A stretch of DNA of 64,000 bases from SZUA-35 sp964351995 (GCA_964351995.1 CAYGQE010000001.1:62001-126000), one strand, 5' to 3'. Counted from the stretch's first letter, positions 17,251-26,765 are shown. Numbers and translations are program-made. Notes: a model not told the origin generated them from the sequence alone.

Positions 17251-18159
17251 TCAGGCAGTGGCGACGGGAAGCAGCGGTTCGCTGGGGATGTCATAGTCAG
17301 CATCCCAACGACCGAGACGATCTTTCCACTGCGATGCCACACCAACCGAGTCGGCGTAGGCGGCACGGCGCTTGGCCACACGACCAGCGGGCTCGTCCTG
17401 CTCGGTCGAGTCGTATTGCGCTTCGATGCCGAGCTTGAGATTGCGAAGTGCCTCGGACCGGAGCTGGCTGATCCGGCTCTCGGTCACATCGAGGAAGGCG
17501 GCGAGCTCCTGCGACGTCTTGCCATCGAGGAAGTAGCCAACGATCACCAAACGCTGGCGCTCGGGCAGGAGGTGAACGGCATCTCGAAGGTAGTTGTGCA
17601 GTTCACGGGTCTCGAGCTCTTCAGACGGCTCGATGGCGTTCCGATCAGAGAGCACGTCGACGAGGGTGAGGTCTTCGTCGCCTTCATCGCTGGTCTCGTG
17701 ATCGAGCGCCAGCACAACAGAGCGGAACAGGCGGTCCTGCAGCTTGGCCAGTTCGTCGACGCCAACACCGAGCTCGGTTGCCATCTCGTGGAGGCTCGGG
17801 ACACGACCCAGCTCGCTGGCGAGCTGCTGCTCGGTGGCCTCGAGACGGCGAGCGAGCAAACGAACCGAGCGAGGAGCCCAGTCAGCGGCACGCACCGAGT
17901 CGAGGATGGCGCCACGAATGCGCTGAGCAGCGAAGCGGTCGAACGGAACGCCTCGTGACTCGTCGTAGCGTCGGGACGCTTCGACCAACCCCAGAGCGCC
18001 GGCACGAGCCAGTTCTTCGCGATCGACGTGGCGAGGGAAGTGGACAGCCACTTGGAAGACCACGTGCTTCACGAGGGGCAGGTGCGCCTCGATCCGCTCG
18101 TTGACCTCGGCGGTGTTCTTCTCGGTTTTGTTGAACTTCATGTCACTCATTGCGCTCAT
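17251..18159 (-). CDS. FliA/WhiG/SigB-type alternative sigma factor
   Basis: Group 3 sigma-70 of 302 residues. Region 2 is seen as HVDREELARAGALGLVEAS and FAAQRIRGAILDSVRAADW, region 3 as ATEQQLASELGRVPSLHEM, region 4 as LPERQRLVIVGYFLDGKTSQ with the recognition helix LDVTESRISQLRSEAL. RGAILDS-R is typical of FliA/WhiG. ATG 18159 is favoured because AGAGGCG lies directly before it; the open frame continues upstream but is not family-like. No flagellar gene or anti-sigma gene is adjacent, so the regulon is unknown. Confidence 0.9.
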   Translation of the reverse strand: MSAMSDMKFNKTEKNTAEVNERIEAHLPLVKHVVFQVAVHFPRHVDREELARAGALGLVEASRRYDESRGVPFDRFAAQRIRGAILDSVRAADWAPRSVRLLARRLEATEQQLASELGRVPSLHEMATELGVGVDELAKLQDRLFRSVVLALDHETSDEGDEDLTLVDVLSDRNAIEPSEELETRELHNYLRDAVHLLPERQRLVIVGYFLDGKTSQELAAFLDVTESRISQLRSEALRNLKLGIEAQYDSTEQDEPAGRVAKRRAAYADSVGVASQWKDRLGRWDADYDIPSEPLLPVATA

Positions 18160-18244
18160 CGCCTCTGTTGTCCTCCATTGACCGGATGTCATCCCATCCG
18201 TGCTTGCAGGAGGGTTCTCGACAGGAATCCCGGAGAACTTGAGC

Positions 18245-18261
18245 AGAAATCTCAGATTTCT
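18245..18261. promoter_or_regulatory. Palindrome upstream of the sigma factor gene
   Basis: AGAAATCT-C-AGATTTCT, perfect 8-bp arms about one base, 86 bp before the sigma factor start. AT-rich against its surroundings, as for an operator. Ligand unknown. Confidence 0.45.
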
Positions 18262-18353
18262 TGCCCTACGTACTCCAACGACCACTAAGGGTGAGACCTT
18301 AAGGAAAAACCTGGACGAGGTGTGAGGTTTTGGTCCGAACGGGCCAGCGGAAC

Positions 18354-18389
18354 GATTCGTTCGACCCAGACGCACGGGTCGAACGAATC
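18354..18389. repeat. Perfect 14-bp inverted repeat
   Basis: GATTCGTTCGACCC and its exact complement flank the 8-base loop AGACGCAC. It lies between the saccharopine-dehydrogenase-like stop (18477) and the sigma factor start (18159), both on the minus strand. No T-run follows on either strand, so it is either a factor-dependent terminator or a protein-binding site. The rest of the 317-bp gap holds a weak second hairpin (18306-18331) and no gene. Confidence 0.6.
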
Positions 18390-18476
18390 AGAAAACAAGC
18401 GTCATCCAACGCGATTGGGATCGAAACCGGGTCAGGGCGCCCAGAAGATCGGGGTGATCGACTCAACGCAGTCGTC

Positions 18477-19493
18477 TCAGAAATCGGCGGTGCCGTCGAA
18501 GGTCATGACCCGCAAGCCAAAGGATCGGCATCGATGCAGAAGCGCCGCGGGGTCGTCCAGTTCCGACAGGCCGAAGGACCCATATCTGGTCTGTCCGTCT
18601 GCCACCAACGGGCCAGACACCACCTGGGTTGCCACGACGGCACCCATCACACCAGCGCCCTTCGACGGGTGGGCTGCTACTGCGTACACCACGGTCTCGA
18701 AGCGACCGTCGACCCGGCCCCGGACCTCGACTCGGACCGCACCGGGTCCACCATCAGCATGAGGCCGCCGCAGCATTGGTAGTCGGGACGTCATTCGATC
18801 GCGCCGGGTCGCAGTGACCCGGGCGGAAAGCCGGTGTGCGTCTGGGAACGTTCGTTGCAGAAGCAGCGGAGAAGGAAGCGCCGCTTTGTAGGAGTCTCGG
18901 GCCCCGATCGGCGGGGGAAACCACACGAGGTCTCGTCCACTCCCCCCTCGCCGCTCGAACCACATGTCGTCCACCCAGTCCCAGGCGGTCTGCTTCATGG
19001 CCCGGTGATGTTGACGGGCACAGGCTGGCCCGCCCGTCCCAGCCTTGGCAACGGCAATCTCTGCGACTTCGTCCAGCCCGTCAGCAGCATGACGGGCCAA
19101 CACACACGTCAATCCCGGAGCCATGCCCGCACCAACGACGACTGACACGCGTGCGGCCTTCGCATCCCCGTCGAGGTCGAAGAGATCACGGACATCCTCC
19201 AGCGAGTCACTCAACGACACCACGCTGGATCCGCATCGCACTGCCTCCGACGCCACGACCCCGTGGCCCCCGGACGGCATGGCCAGGACCAGAACACTCG
19301 CCTCGCCCAGCACATGCTCAGCAGCCCGATGGCCGACCACGCGACGGCCACGGTCAGCACCAAGGGCTACCGCCCGCTCTATGGCCTCAGGGTTCGTGTC
19401 GTGCACGTGCACGACACCACTGCTCGATTCGAGCAGCGACCGAAGCACGTGTGTGCCCGTCGCTCCGACCCCGACAACGGCGACGTCGCTCAC
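18477..19493 (-). CDS. Saccharopine-dehydrogenase-like NAD(P)-binding protein
   Basis: 338 residues beginning MSDVAVVGVGATGTHVLRSL, a Rossmann GxGxxG fold, with a later stretch VVVGAGMAPGLTCVLARHAA that resembles the saccharopine dehydrogenase/YMR226-type second domain. Catalytic residues cannot be assigned. Start overlaps the stop of a tiny upstream gene (ATGA 19490-19493). Enzyme activity unknown. Confidence 0.7.
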   Translation of the reverse strand: MSDVAVVGVGATGTHVLRSLLESSSGVVHVHDTNPEAIERAVALGADRGRRVVGHRAAEHVLGEASVLVLAMPSGGHGVVASEAVRCGSSVVSLSDSLEDVRDLFDLDGDAKAARVSVVVGAGMAPGLTCVLARHAADGLDEVAEIAVAKAGTGGPACARQHHRAMKQTAWDWVDDMWFERRGGSGRDLVWFPPPIGARDSYKAALPSPLLLQRTFPDAHRLSARVTATRRDRMTSRLPMLRRPHADGGPGAVRVEVRGRVDGRFETVVYAVAAHPSKGAGVMGAVVATQVVSGPLVADGQTRYGSFGLSELDDPAALLHRCRSFGLRVMTFDGTADF

Positions 19494-19630
19494 CGAAGAT
19501 CAGTGCCGGTGACCTCGCGCCAGCCCTCGGTCTGCGGAGGAACGCCTCCCGTGCCACGAATGCGGAACAGAGCGGCAACCATCCCGGTCATCGACAGCGC
19601 TGCGACCACCCGGCGAACCAACATGAACAT
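19490..19630 (-). CDS. Small single-span membrane peptide (46 residues)
   Basis: MFMLVRRVVAALSMTGMVAA then LFRIRGTGGVPPQTEGWREV and a short tail. One N-terminal hydrophobic helix and a Gly/Pro/Trp-bearing cytoplasmic or outer tail. Its stop overlaps the start of the saccharopine-dehydrogenase-like gene by 4 bp, which argues for real translation. A longer in-frame reading starts at 19693. I do not recognise the family. Confidence 0.55.
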   Translation of the reverse strand: MFMLVRRVVAALSMTGMVAALFRIRGTGGVPPQTEGWREVTGTDLR

Positions 19631-19798
19631 GGGGCGACCGTAGCCCGGAAACAAGAGCGGGCAAGCCCCCGCAGAACCCGACTGCGTTGGCACACCAGAC
19701 CAAAGCCGAAAGAACCACCCCGCTGTCGCAAGATGGTTCCCGTGAACGGTCCCTTGCCCTTGGCTGCCGCTCCGAGGAACTGCAGCGAACAGACGATG

Positions 19799-19911
19799 GA
19801 AGTTTCCTCAGAGTTCCGAGCGAAACGAGGAACTTCACTGAGCAATCCACCGCCACTCGCCTGCAGTTTCGAGTAACGAGAAACTGCAGGCAACTGACGA
19901 GGGAAGTTGCC
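19799..19911. repeat. Array of three hairpins beside tRNA-Ile
   Basis: Successive inverted repeats: GAAGTTTCCTC (19799-19809) with GAGGAACTTC (19827-19836), one base bulged; CTGCAGTTTC (19861-19870) with its perfect complement (19880-19889); and GGCAACT (19889-19895) with AGTTGCC (19905-19911). They lie just 3' of the tRNA on its own strand. No T-run follows. The 282-bp gap holds no gene. Confidence 0.55.
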
Positions 19912-19912
19912 G

Positions 19913-19986
<74 letters not shown>

Positions 19987-20022
19987 GGACTCGGTAAAAC
20001 TAGCGCCTACAAAAGGCCTCGA

Positions 20023-21303
20023 CTACTCGTTTCGGGCTTTGCTGCGCTTCTTGTCGATTGGCACCCGCACGGTCTCTTCCTCGATGACCGTGACGCGGAT
20101 GCCGCCGACGAGGTCAGAGATGAGGTTGAACACCACGGTGAGCAACACCACAAGCACTGACGAAGCCAACGTGAGCATGCCGGCAATCACAATCGCAGCC
20201 CGGAACATGACGTCAGCGTTGATCTCGAAGGTCTCGTAGTCCCCGAGCTCTTGAATGAACGATTCAACGTTTTCGACCATCCCAGAAGCGATCGCAGCGT
20301 TCCAAACAAGAACGCTCGACAGCAACAGGGCAGCGAACACGACCATGTGGAACAACACCGAGAACGTCAGAACCGACCAAGGATCAATGTGGCGAATGAC
20401 TCGACGGCTCTTGCGAGCACGAAGTCGGCGGCGACCCTTTGTCGCGGTGGCCGTCGCTGCTGTTGCGACGGCAGCGGTGCCGACGGCTTCGGGCGCGGCG
20501 TCGAGATCGAGCAGTCCCGGGCCCACCTGATCCACCGTCTCGGTCGGCGGGTGCCCGATCGGCTCGTCGAATGCTGGCGGGTCGAGGACCGGTGTTGCGT
20601 CGGCGAAGACGCTGTCGGCATCGGCGAGTTCCTGTACCGCGAGATCGGCAAAGTCATCAGAGGCGCTGGCGTCTGACAAGTCAACGGTGTCGAGATCGAT
20701 CACATCACCATCGAACGCCGGGATATCGAGCTCGCCGACCCCAGCATTCCCGATGTCAGCAACCCCGATGTCAGAGTTCTCGGTATCGAGAGCGATCAGA
20801 TCAACCGGTGCGGTGGCGTCAGCGTCGAGCTCTGCACTGGCGATCGACGGCACCGAGGCGACGTCAGCGCCCTCGTCAGCGATCGGCACCGATGCATCAA
20901 CCACCGATGCATCAACCACAGCGTCAGCACCGACCTCGCTGGTCTCTGACTCGCTGCTGTCGAGGTCGAAAAACGAGCCCCGCTCCTCGGCGTCAACACT
21001 CACATCGTCGACCAGCGTGTCTTCCCCGGGCACATCGACATCGGCCGACGCGGCATCAGCGACGGCATCGATTTCATCAACTCCGAAACCGTCGTGATCA
21101 CCGTTCGTGCTGATCTCGTCGAGCGAGACATCACCATCAGCCACATCCACGGCGGTGTCACCACTCGATGCAACGTCACCGTTGCGAGTCTCACCCGTTG
21201 ATGGCTCGGCGTCCATGGTCGTCACGGGTTCGAACCCGAGCGCCGCAACGAGATCGTCATCGATAAGAGTCGAGTCTTGGGACGATTGTTCGTCGACGGC
21301 CAT
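20023..21303 (-). CDS. DUF3566 transmembrane protein with long acidic N-terminus
   Basis: 426 residues. About the first 280 are acidic and low-complexity (rich in Asp, Ala, Val, Ser), then a basic patch (KGRRRLRARKSRRV) leads into a DUF3566-like domain with two membrane helices (LTFSVLFHMVVFAALLLSSV and FRAAIVIAGMLTLASSVLVV) and VVFNLISDLVGGIRVTV near the end. The mycobacterial counterpart next to gyrA is also an N-terminally disordered two-helix protein. Possible role in cell envelope or division; not proven. Confidence 0.85.
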   Translation of the reverse strand: MAVDEQSSQDSTLIDDDLVAALGFEPVTTMDAEPSTGETRNGDVASSGDTAVDVADGDVSLDEISTNGDHDGFGVDEIDAVADAASADVDVPGEDTLVDDVSVDAEERGSFFDLDSSESETSEVGADAVVDASVVDASVPIADEGADVASVPSIASAELDADATAPVDLIALDTENSDIGVADIGNAGVGELDIPAFDGDVIDLDTVDLSDASASDDFADLAVQELADADSVFADATPVLDPPAFDEPIGHPPTETVDQVGPGLLDLDAAPEAVGTAAVATAATATATKGRRRLRARKSRRVIRHIDPWSVLTFSVLFHMVVFAALLLSSVLVWNAAIASGMVENVESFIQELGDYETFEINADVMFRAAIVIAGMLTLASSVLVVLLTVVFNLISDLVGGIRVTVIEEETVRVPIDKKRSKARNE

Positions 21304-21366
21304 TCCGGCAGTCTATGGCATTGGAGCGTCGTCCTCGGTTCACGCCCCACATCGCTACACCGAGCC

Positions 21367-21729
21367 TCAGTCTGGAAACGCCAAGCTTCGTTCGGCCCGA
21401 GCCTCAGCCTTCCAACCATCGACGGTCACCACGACTCGAACGGCGTTCTCCGACGACTCAAACACCACCAGCGCTCCCCCGTTGGCGCGAGCCAGCCGCT
21501 CGGCACCAGACCGACCCTCCATCACACCGGCCAAGGCTGCCGCGTCGGCAGCCGCTTGGGCTTGAGCCCGATCCATCACCCGCACGGTCAAGCCAATGAC
21601 GACAGTGGTGGTCATCAAGACCATGACCAACACCAGTGCGAGAAGCGGAAGGCTGGCGCCCCGTTCTCGCGCCCGGCGCCCGCTGCACTTCTGATCGGTC
21701 TTCTGCTGGTCAAAAGCCAACACATCCAT
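21367..21729 (-). CDS. TadE/TadG-like pseudopilin family protein
   Basis: 120 residues: basic N-terminus RRARERGASLPLLALVLVMV, a single hydrophobic helix, then the DRAQAQAAADAAALAGV stretch characteristic of TadG-like and 'helicase/secretion neighbourhood' proteins. The C-terminal half (VVVTVDGWKAEARAERSL) looks like a small extracytoplasmic domain. No other tad genes are in the window, so its role here is unclear. Confidence 0.65.
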   Translation of the reverse strand: MDVLAFDQQKTDQKCSGRRARERGASLPLLALVLVMVLMTTTVVIGLTVRVMDRAQAQAAADAAALAGVMEGRSGAERLARANGGALVVFESSENAVRVVVTVDGWKAEARAERSLAFPD

Positions 21730-21782
21730 GGCACAAAGCTCCCCTGTTGATGTCGCTCGAGGGGGAAGAGATGTGCGGGCGC

Positions 21783-24368
21783 TCAGTCGTTATCAGATTC
21801 CGGGTCGACTGCGTCAGCGGCAACGCCCGAATCCTCAACAGCATCACCCTCAACTACTTCAGCTTCAGGCACACCGAGCATCCGAGCAACAGCCGCCACC
21901 GAACTCTTGGCGGCCAGGTTCATCACCGAGACCCCCGTGGCGTCACGACCCTGCTGGGAGATGTCGCTGACTCGCGTGCGAATCACCACACCATCAGTGG
22001 AGATCAAGAAGATTTCGTCGAGCGGCGTGACGAACATCGCCCCGACGACCTGACCCTTCTTCTCGTTGACCTTGACGCAACGAACGCCGAGACCGGAACG
22101 GCCCTTACGAGTGAAGAGATCCGGATCAGTGCGCTTGCCGTAACCCTCTGAGGTGACCACCAGAAGCTCGGTCTCGGGCTGGAAGAGATCCATGCTGACG
22201 AGTTCGTCACCTGCACGGAACTTCATGCCTCGAACACCGGCAGCGGTGCGGCCCATGGCTCGTACGTCTTCCTGCGCGAACCGCAGTGCCTGCCCGAAGC
22301 GGCTGACCATGAAGATGTCATTGAAGCCATTGGTGGCAACGACGGACACGAGTTCGTCACCTTCGTTGAGGCTGATCGCCCGCAATCCAGCTTTGAGCGA
22401 GCTGTCGTACGCGCTCATCAGCGTCTTCTTGACACGACCCTGGCGGGTAGCGAAGAATAGGTATTGGTTCGTCTCGTAGTCCCGAGTGTCGATGATCGCT
22501 TGGACCTTCTCCTCGGACTCGAGCTGCAGCAGATTCACCAGCGCCATGCCCCGCGACGTGCGGCCGGTGACCGGAATCGAGTGAGCCTTGATCCGGTAGA
22601 CCTTGCCCTTTGTGGTGAAGAACAACAGATAGGCGTGCGCTGTGGTGTGCAGCAGATGGTGCACGAGGTCGTCGTCATCATCTTTCAGCTTGGCACCCGT
22701 GACACCCCGGCCACCTCGAGCCTGCGCTCGGAACTCTTCGGTCGAGACCGACTTGATGTAGCCAGACGACGACAGCGTGACCACAAGGTTGTCGTCATCG
22801 ATGAGGTCCTCGATGTCGAGCTCGCCCATGTCCATCTCGAGCGAGGTCCTGCGGTCGCTTCCGAACTCGTCTCGGATCTCGGCCAACTCGTCCTTGATGA
22901 CGGTGTCGCGCCTGATCGGATCGGCGAGAATCGCCTCGAGTTCGGTGATCTCGGCCATCAACTCTTCGAGCGCGGTCTCGATGTCGATTCGAGCCAGCCT
23001 GGTGAGACGGCCGAGGGTCATGTCGAGGATGCGGTCAGATTGCGGCTCGCTGAACTCGAATGGCGTGCTCATCAGCGCTTCACGAGCGGCGGCACGGTCA
23101 TCACTGGCCCGAATGGCGGCGATGATCTCGTCGATCATGTTGAGGGCCTTCAGCAGGCCTTCATTGAGATGCGCCTTGCGCTGCCGATCGTCGAGTCGGT
23201 ACTGCGTGCGGCGGGTGACGACGTCGCGCTGGTGCTCGACGTAGGCAACGAGGCAACCACGAAGATCGAGAGTGCGAGGCACCTCGTCGACCAGGGCGAC
23301 CATGTTCACGCTGAACGTGGTCTGCATCGGCGTGTACTTGTAGAGATTGTTGAGTACGACCAGACCGGTGGCGTCACGCTTCAGCTCGAAGACGAGCTTG
23401 AGCTTGCCCTTGGCTGACTCGTTGCGAATCTCACGAATACCGGTGAGATCGCCACGTTCGACGAGTTCGGCGGTCTTCCGGGCGATCTGTTCCACCGAGA
23501 CCTGATAAGGCACTTCGGTGACCACGATCGTGTCGCTGGTCTTGCCTTCGATGATCTCGGCGACCGCACGCATGCGAATCGAGCCGCGCCCGGTGCGATA
23601 GGCATCGCGAATACCGACACGGCCGAGGATCTGTGCCCCAGTCGGAAAATCTGGGCCCTTCACGAACTCCATGAGGTCGTCGGGGGTGGCGTCGGCGTTG
23701 TCGAGCAAGTGGACAACGGCATCACACACCTCACCCAGGTTGTGGGGAGGAATGTTGGTGGCCATACCAACGGCGATGCCCTGGCTGCCGTTGACCAGCA
23801 GGTTCGGGAAGCGGGCCGGCAAAACGACCGGTTCTTGGTGCTTGGCATCGAAGTTGTCGCGAAAGTCGACGGTGTCTTCGTCGATGTCAGACAGCAGGCG
23901 CATGGCCAGAGGCGTGAGGCGACACTCGGTGTAGCGGTAGGCGGCCGGTGGATCGTCGGGCGAGCCGAAGTTGCCGTGAGGATCGATGAGCGGGTTGCGA
24001 AGCGAGAAGCTCTGGCCCATGCGAACGAGCGAGTCGTAGATGGCTTGATCGCCGTGGGGGTGGTACTTGCCGATGACATCGCCAACCACCGTGGCGCACT
24101 TGACGTGGCTGCGATCGGGGCGATGACCGGCATCGAACATGCTCCACAGAATGCGGCGGTGCACGGGCTTGAGACCGTCTCTGGCATCAGGCAAAGCACG
24201 ACTGACGATGACCGACATTGCGTACTCGAGGAAGGATTGCTCCATCTCGGTCTGGATCTCGATCGGCTCGATGTTGTCGTAGTCGGGTGCGCCGGTGTCG
24301 GGCCCATCGCTGGGCGGCTCACTCCCTGAATCCGTAGCGCCAGAATCAGAGGGCGGAAGGTCAGTCAT
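21783..24368 (-). CDS. gyrA: DNA gyrase subunit A
   Basis: 861 residues. Breakage-reunion domain with the catalytic tyrosine in AYRYTECRL, then the C-terminal beta-pinwheel with the GyrA-box variant QARGGRG. The quinolone-determining stretch reads HPHGDQAIYDSL: the position equal to E. coli Ser83 is Gln108, while Asp112 (E. coli Asp87) is kept. An acidic N-terminal extension of about 30 residues and an acidic tail are present. Follows gyrB by 24 bp. Confidence 0.98.
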   Translation of the reverse strand: MTDLPPSDSGATDSGSEPPSDGPDTGAPDYDNIEPIEIQTEMEQSFLEYAMSVIVSRALPDARDGLKPVHRRILWSMFDAGHRPDRSHVKCATVVGDVIGKYHPHGDQAIYDSLVRMGQSFSLRNPLIDPHGNFGSPDDPPAAYRYTECRLTPLAMRLLSDIDEDTVDFRDNFDAKHQEPVVLPARFPNLLVNGSQGIAVGMATNIPPHNLGEVCDAVVHLLDNADATPDDLMEFVKGPDFPTGAQILGRVGIRDAYRTGRGSIRMRAVAEIIEGKTSDTIVVTEVPYQVSVEQIARKTAELVERGDLTGIREIRNESAKGKLKLVFELKRDATGLVVLNNLYKYTPMQTTFSVNMVALVDEVPRTLDLRGCLVAYVEHQRDVVTRRTQYRLDDRQRKAHLNEGLLKALNMIDEIIAAIRASDDRAAAREALMSTPFEFSEPQSDRILDMTLGRLTRLARIDIETALEELMAEITELEAILADPIRRDTVIKDELAEIRDEFGSDRRTSLEMDMGELDIEDLIDDDNLVVTLSSSGYIKSVSTEEFRAQARGGRGVTGAKLKDDDDDLVHHLLHTTAHAYLLFFTTKGKVYRIKAHSIPVTGRTSRGMALVNLLQLESEEKVQAIIDTRDYETNQYLFFATRQGRVKKTLMSAYDSSLKAGLRAISLNEGDELVSVVATNGFNDIFMVSRFGQALRFAQEDVRAMGRTAAGVRGMKFRAGDELVSMDLFQPETELLVVTSEGYGKRTDPDLFTRKGRSGLGVRCVKVNEKKGQVVGAMFVTPLDEIFLISTDGVVIRTRVSDISQQGRDATGVSVMNLAAKSSVAAVARMLGVPEAEVVEGDAVEDSGVAADAVDPESDND

Positions 24369-24392
24369 ACAGGTGCTCCGTTGTTCACAGAA

Positions 24393-26417
24393 TCAGATGT
24401 CCAGGAAACGAACGTCATCGGCGTTCGTCTGGATGAAGTTCTTCCGGCTCTCGACGTCGTCGCCCATCAACACGGCAAAGACTTCGTCGGCGATGGCGGC
24501 CTGGTCGACCGTGACCTGTAGAAGCGTCCGGGTATCAGGGTCCATGGTGGTTTCCCACAACTCTTCCGCGTCCATCTCGCCGAGCCCCTTGAGTCGAGCG
24601 AACTCGGCGTTGGGATGGTCGACGAGGTAGGCGTCGCGCGCGGCGGCGTCTTTGAGGTAGATCTTGGACTTACCGACCTCGGTCGAGAACAGCGGCGGCT
24701 GCGCCACATAGACGTAGCCAGCGTCGACCATCGGCCGCATCTGACGGAAGAAGAACGTAAGCAACAACGTGCGAATGTGGCTGCCGTCGACATCGGCGTC
24801 TGCCAGCAGGATCACCTTGTGGTAGCGGGCCTTCGTGACGTCGAAACCCTCGCCCGTCTCTTCATCAGGCTCGCCGAGGCCACAACCAATCGCCTGGATC
24901 AGCGACACGACCTCGGTGTTCTTGAGCATGCGATCGGGGCGAGCCCGCTCGACGTTGAGAATCTTGCCCCGGATGGGCAGGATCGCCATCGTGTTCGAAT
25001 CGCGAGCTTCCTTCGCCGAACCACCTGCGGAGTTCCCTTCGACGATGTAGAGCTCAGAAGCAGCAGGATCCTTGCTGCGACAGTCAGCAAGCTTGCCCGG
25101 CAGACCAGCGCCGTCGAGAGCTGACTTGCGGCGGATGGTCTGGCGAGCCGTCGTGGCAGCGATACGGGCCTTGGCCGCCATGATCGCTTTGTTTACCATC
25201 AGCTTGGCTTCACGGGGATGCTCTTCGAACCACTCACGAAGGTGTTCGTTGGTAGCTTTCTCAACCAGTGAACGAACCGAGACATTGCCCAACTTCGACT
25301 TGGTCTGACCTTCGAACTGGGGATCCTGAATACGAACCGAGATGATCGCAGTGAGACCCTCGCGAATGTCCTCACCCTGGAGATTCTCTTCCTTCTCCTT
25401 GAGAATCTCTCGATCACGGGCATAGGCGTTCACCGTTCGGGTGAGTGCGCTGCGGAACCCCTGCTCATGCATGCCACCTTCGAGAGTGGAGATGCCATTG
25501 GCAAAGCTGTGGATGCCATCAGTCTGGTAGCCGGTGTTCCAAGAGAACGCGATCTCGACCTCTTCGGTCTCGTCGATTTCCTCGAACCAGCCAACGTTGT
25601 CGAACAACTCTTCTTTGCTGCGATTCAGATGACTGACGAAGTCTCGAATACCGCCGTCGTAGCGATGCGTGACCGTGCCGGCTTCCGGGTTGAGCTCGTC
25701 AGTGACACGCAACTCAAGACCAGCATTCAGGAAGGCCATCATCTGGAAGCGATCCAGCAGGGTCTGCGTGCGGAACTCGATCCCCTCTTTGAAGATCGTA
25801 GGATCTGGCCAGAAGCGCACCGTCGTGCCAGTGCGGGGTTCGCCGCCTTCACCAAGAGGCGCGTCGCCGACGATCTTCAGCTTCTGATCTGGTGCACCGC
25901 CGTCCTTGAACGACATGAAGTGGCGCTTGCCGTTGCGATCGATCTCGACTTCTACCGTGGTCGACAGGGCATTCACGACCGAGATCCCCACGCCGTGCAG
26001 GCCGCCTGAGACCTTGTAGCCACCATCGCCGAACTTGCCACCGGCGTGGAGAACGGTGAGCACGACCTCGGCGGCGGTCATGTCTTCGTACTTGGAATGC
26101 TTGTCGACGGGAATACCTCGACCGTCGTCGCTGACTTGCACGCCGCCATTGGCCAAGACCGTGACGTCGATGGTCGAGCAATGGCCAGCCATTGCCTCGT
26201 CGACAGAGTTGTCAACGACCTCCCAGACGAGGTGATGCAAGCCCGTGGGACCGGTCGAACCGATGTACATGCCCGGCCGTTTGCGAACTGCCTCGAGCCC
26301 CTCGAGAACCTGAATCTGATCGGCTCCGTAACTGCCTACGACCGCGGCCGGGGCCGAGGGCAAAGACGAGTTTTCAGAGTCGCTGGAATTGGAATCGGTG
26401 TCCATACGTCCCGTCAC
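24393..26417 (-). CDS. gyrB: DNA gyrase subunit B
   Basis: 674 residues. GHKL ATPase domain (EVVDNSVDEAMAGHC, DDGRGIPVD, GGLHGVGISVVNAL), transducer, and Toprim domain with IVEGNSAGGSAKEARD and the DADVDGSHIRTLLL acid cluster. Ends RFLDI as usual for GyrB. Acts with GyrA to supercoil DNA. ATG at 26405 (MDTDSNSSD) is an alternative start. Confidence 0.98.
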   Translation of the reverse strand: MTGRMDTDSNSSDSENSSLPSAPAAVVGSYGADQIQVLEGLEAVRKRPGMYIGSTGPTGLHHLVWEVVDNSVDEAMAGHCSTIDVTVLANGGVQVSDDGRGIPVDKHSKYEDMTAAEVVLTVLHAGGKFGDGGYKVSGGLHGVGISVVNALSTTVEVEIDRNGKRHFMSFKDGGAPDQKLKIVGDAPLGEGGEPRTGTTVRFWPDPTIFKEGIEFRTQTLLDRFQMMAFLNAGLELRVTDELNPEAGTVTHRYDGGIRDFVSHLNRSKEELFDNVGWFEEIDETEEVEIAFSWNTGYQTDGIHSFANGISTLEGGMHEQGFRSALTRTVNAYARDREILKEKEENLQGEDIREGLTAIISVRIQDPQFEGQTKSKLGNVSVRSLVEKATNEHLREWFEEHPREAKLMVNKAIMAAKARIAATTARQTIRRKSALDGAGLPGKLADCRSKDPAASELYIVEGNSAGGSAKEARDSNTMAILPIRGKILNVERARPDRMLKNTEVVSLIQAIGCGLGEPDEETGEGFDVTKARYHKVILLADADVDGSHIRTLLLTFFFRQMRPMVDAGYVYVAQPPLFSTEVGKSKIYLKDAAARDAYLVDHPNAEFARLKGLGEMDAEELWETTMDPDTRTLLQVTVDQAAIADEVFAVLMGDDVESRKNFIQTNADDVRFLDI

Positions 26418-26465
26418 AATCGTGCTGGTGGATTCTAGCAGTTGGGGGGTGCCAGTGGGTGTTGC

Positions 26466-26762
26466 CTAGGCGCCGATGCGGGTAGTGATCTTTCGCACTT
26501 CTGTCTCGGGGAAGAGCTCGTGAAACCTACGAATGATCTGGGTTTCCATCCAACCGACCTGTGATGCCCAGGTGGCATCATCGCAACCGACGACGAGCAC
26601 TCCGTCGAGCAGTTCGATCGGCCGAGTAGGTTCACTCAGCGCAGGGCCGACGATGTCGTCCCAACGTTCTTGCAATGCACCCAAGGTACGAATCGGTGGC
26701 GCACCAAGGTAGGCCAGGTAGTTCTCGAGCGTTTCGCCGATCGCGGACGGATGCTCGTTCAT
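26466..26762 (-). CDS. DciA-like protein (DUF721)
   Basis: 98 residues with the DUF721 pattern: LGALQERWDDIVGPALSEPT, LLDGVLVVGCDDATWASQVG and IIRRFHELFP. DciA is the ancestral loader of the replicative helicase; the family is normally between recF and gyrB in actinobacteria, as here. Three bp separate it from recF. Confidence 0.85.
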   Translation of the reverse strand: MNEHPSAIGETLENYLAYLGAPPIRTLGALQERWDDIVGPALSEPTRPIELLDGVLVVGCDDATWASQVGWMETQIIRRFHELFPETEVRKITTRIGA

Positions 26763-26765
26763 GTC

